In this document: one piece after another, positions 6,326 through 6,551 of the stretch
Layout of the letters: each line of letters opens with the position of its first letter
How positions within the stretch are numbered: position 1 is the first letter of the stretch
Assembly: GCA_903925515.1 (NCBI GenBank)
Contig: CAIYFP010000074.1
Coordinates: 1-6,551 of the forward strand
DNA: 6,551 bases
Source of the DNA: an uncultured Verrucomicrobiota bacterium
GTDB lineage: Bacteria; Verrucomicrobiota; Verrucomicrobiia; Limisphaerales; UBA9464
Reading direction: 5' to 3'
Position numbers and translations under genes: made by a program
The notes under the pieces: generated by a model
Database searches by the model: none
Seen by the model: only the letters and a program-made list of their open reading frames with translations
What the model was told of the DNA's origin: nothing

Positions 6326-6338
6326 AGGCCGGGGGCCT
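6326..6338 (+). repeat. Short hairpin AGGCC-GGG-GGCCT
   Basis: This is a perfect 5-bp stem with a 3-base loop, at the end of the GC-rich part of the intergenic region. No T-run follows directly. It could be the last element of the same folded region or be chance. Confidence 0.2.
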
Positions 6339-6451
6339 CATAGGCGTTAACCTTGGTCTGCTTCATCTCCGCATCTGGGGAACCGAGCACCAGGGACGGC
6401 CCGCGACGACTCGGATCCACGGACACGATCCGCCGGCACGAGAAGATTCTC

Positions 6452-6478
6452 TTTTTCGTGTATTGCGTGTGTTTCGTG
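6452..6478 (-). repeat. Three tandem 9-bp units (CACGAAAYA type)
   Basis: The + strand reads TTTTTCGTG, TATTGCGTG, TGTTTCGTG in exact 9-bp register. On the - strand these are CACGAAACA, CACGCAATA, CACGAAAAA, preceded by GGAAC. From memory, degenerate ACGAAA/ACGGAT arrays starting with GGAACCACG are common between genes in Verrucomicrobiota and relatives. They are non-coding, and their origin and role are unclear to me. Here the array sits in the T-rich tail of the window. Confidence 0.55.
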
Positions 6479-6517
6479 GTTCCAACCCTTAGCCCAAGTT
6501 CCGCAGTTGTAGAGGCT

Positions 6518-6535
6518 GTTTCACTGGTTTCGCTG
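6518..6535. repeat. Two tandem 9-bp units GTTTC(A/G)CTG
   Basis: GTTTCACTG (6518-6526) is followed directly by GTTTCGCTG (6527-6535), 8 of 9 bases alike. The period equals that of the CACGAAA array 40 bases upstream, and on the - strand both contain GAAAC, so they may belong to one repeat element running off the window end. Confidence 0.35.
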
Positions 6536-6551
6536 GGGTTTCCCAAAATCA

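Larger units (their letters stand above)
6004..6551. other. Intergenic region without a convincing gene
   Basis: No frame in these 548 bases looks like the genes upstream. The best + frame (6099-6350) has about two thirds of its codons ending in G/C, well below the neighbours, and no family motif. The first 350 bases are GC-rich and full of inverted repeats, including CCCCGCGGGG at 6288-6297. From about 6440 the composition turns visibly richer in T on the + strand and short 9-bp repeats appear. The downstream neighbour lies outside the window. The region may hold a structured RNA, a decayed gene or element, or simply spacer. Confidence 0.6.

Noticed and set aside
6099..6350. 83-codon + strand frame
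   Set aside because: About two thirds of its codons end in G/C by my count, below the neighbouring genes, with no recognisable motif and inverted repeats throughout. Not supported as a gene, though a decayed one is possible.
6452..6535. CRISPR array
   Set aside because: The units are 9 bp in direct contact, without spacers, and are imperfect; no cas gene is present.
6223..6546. 107-codon - strand frame
   Set aside because: It would need a TTG start, reads through the 9-bp repeats and has mixed composition with no motif.

Overview
The window is a stretch of a GC-rich bacterial chromosome in which every gene I can support reads on the + strand. Four complete genes and one partial gene are present. 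In order: the last 27 codons of an unidentified gene (2-85); a membrane-anchored coiled-coil protein of unknown family (235-1167); a DUF255/YyaL/SPATA20-type thioredoxin-fold protein (1298-3346); a GTP-dependent phosphoenolpyruvate carboxykinase, pckG (3525-5282); and an exported GDSL (TesA-like) esterase (about 5314-6003). The last 548 bases (6004-6551) hold no convincing gene but contain palindromes, stem-loops and short 9-bp tandem repeats.

Nothing names the organism directly. The strong preference for G or C at third codon positions, the PEPCK type, and an intergenic CACGAAA-like repeat of a kind I associate from memory with Verrucomicrobiota suggest a GC-rich Verrucomicrobiota or a related PVC bacterium. 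This is tentative. Other GC-rich phyla cannot be excluded without a search.

The genes do not form an obvious dedicated system. pckG and the GDSL esterase lie 22-31 bp apart and may share a transcript. The coiled-coil gene and the DUF255 gene are 130 bp apart, and the DUF255 gene and pckG are 178 bp apart. These gaps leave room for separate control, though I see no convincing sigma-70 promoter in them. pckG is central carbon metabolism (oxaloacetate to PEP). The other genes look like envelope or housekeeping functions.

The least ordinary signals are all non-coding. A two-part hairpin (184-229) is followed at once by five T and then, without a gap, by the start codon of the coiled-coil gene. 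A 12-bp perfect palindrome abuts the chosen DUF255 start. A sequence resembling the 3'-terminal repeat sits in the pckG leader. A 14-bp perfect palindrome and a cluster of stem-loops follow the esterase gene. I did not find an evident new multi-gene system, CRISPR array, insertion sequence, tRNA or rRNA.
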